A stretch of DNA of 64,000 nt from an uncultured Alistipes sp. (GTDB lineage: Bacteria > Bacteroidota > Bacteroidia > Bacteroidales > Rikenellaceae): assembly GCA_900539755.1 (NCBI GenBank), contig UQDC01000011.1:3632-67631 (forward strand). The letters are read 5' to 3'. How positions within the stretch are numbered: position 1 is the stretch's first letter; each line of letters starts with the position of its first letter. Positions 63,659 through 64,000 of this stretch are shown in pieces. Both the position numbers and the translations under genes were made by a program. The notes under the pieces were generated by a model. It saw only the letters and a program-made list of their open reading frames with translations, was not told where the DNA came from and searched no databases.

Positions 63659-63746
63659 GGGTTAGAGTTCGCTATTAAAAAAATCGGTCGGACCATCTGA
63701 TTTTAAGGATAAAAACATCCTTTACAACAGACCGGCCAACCATTCA

Positions 63747-63764
63747 CAAATTTAAACAAATATA
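63747..63764 (-). promoter_or_regulatory. Candidate promoter of the polyene cluster
   Basis: On the minus strand two near-adjacent boxes fit TAnnTTTG: TATATTTG (63764-63757) and TAAATTTG (63754-63747), about 90-105 bases before the lyase ATG. No -33 element at the usual spacing; the direct repeats just upstream may compensate. Confidence 0.45.
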
Positions 63765-63780
63765 TATTTTTTTCGTATAA

Positions 63781-63836
63781 ACAGGCCTATTTTACCCTAC
63801 TTTTTTTAGCCATACATTCACCATACAGGCCTATTT
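63781..63836. repeat. Direct repeat ACAGGCCTATTT upstream of the polyene promoter
   Basis: Exact 12-base copies at 63781-63792 and 63825-63836, starts 44 bases apart (about four helical turns). Each contains the palindrome AGGCCT. The nearer copy overlaps the expected -33 position; candidate binding site of an activator. Confidence 0.45.
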
Positions 63837-64000
63837 AGCTCATTCCATATGAATCATTCGTTCACTGTTTGTACACTTTTAATCTCCTTGAAAACTATTC
63901 TACACACATCCTAAAAAAGATCCGAACCATATTATTAAATTACACCATATGTGTCCGGTAAAAATCCGGACTAGTTATTATAAAGTATAACAATTAAAAT

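Larger units (their letters stand above)
63659..64000. other. A/T-rich upstream region of the polyene cluster
   Basis: 342 bases to the window edge. Holds -7-like boxes, a direct repeat of ACAGGCCTATTT, a small hairpin AAGGAT/ATCCTT (63705-63710 with 63717-63722) in the presumed leader, and GTCCGG/CCGGAC at 63953-63971. Confidence 0.5.

Noticed and set aside
1..64000. CRISPR array, tRNA or rRNA genes
   Set aside because: No regularly spaced repeats, tRNA cloverleaf or rRNA segment noticed by eye.

Overview
The window looks like a chromosomal segment of a member of the Bacteroidales (Bacteroidota). This rests on archaeal/eukaryal-type prolyl-tRNA synthetase, a DUF2723/GT117 membrane glycosyltransferase, -7 boxes of the Bacteroidetes form TAnnTTTG ahead of several genes, many Sec lipoproteins, and CAZymes typical of gut Bacteroidales. 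I cannot name a genus from sequence alone.

Layout. 0-4.1 kb: two paralogous M64-like metallopeptidases (the first cut by the window edge), a sugar-binding-type lipoprotein and a GNAT acetyltransferase. 4.6-19.6 kb: mostly housekeeping genes (proS, rplS, surE, cysS, rnhB), a Trp/Tyr-rich lipoprotein, a FadL-like barrel, a NarL-type two-component pair, a hydrolase broken by a one-base frameshift at its nucleophile motif, and the GT117-like protein. 20.0-30.5 kb: a compact co-directional island of eleven intact genes for virion-like parts (portal, connector, ClpP-like protease, major capsid protein, candidate tail tube, tail and baseplate-like proteins). No terminase, integrase, tape measure, lysis or regulatory gene is visible. 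30.8-40.2 kb: a glycan-degradation locus with two GH78-type rhamnosidases, a six-hairpin glycosidase, an esterase and a phosphoesterase, but no SusC/SusD pair. 41.1-63.7 kb: a 20-gene minus-strand aryl-polyene-type biosynthetic cluster.

How the polyene cluster fits together (inference from families): a tyrosine-ammonia-lyase-like enzyme would make 4-coumarate, a PaaK-like ligase would activate it, and two ACPs with several ketosynthases, a FabG reductase, two hotdog dehydratases and a thioesterase would build the polyene. Acyltransferases, a GT2-DUF2062 protein, a methyltransferase domain, a B12/radical-SAM enzyme, a CrtI-like oxidoreductase and an Ntn hydrolase would tailor it. A LolA-like carrier and an RND/MMPL exporter would move it to the outer membrane. 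No DarA/DarB-like pair is visible, so a full flexirubin (dialkylresorcinol ester) is not supported from this window.

The two items most worth follow-up are the terminase-less virion-like island and the polyene cluster with its exporter-acyltransferase-methyltransferase fusion and Cys-less ketosynthase-like modules. All family assignments are by eye from motifs; no database search was possible.
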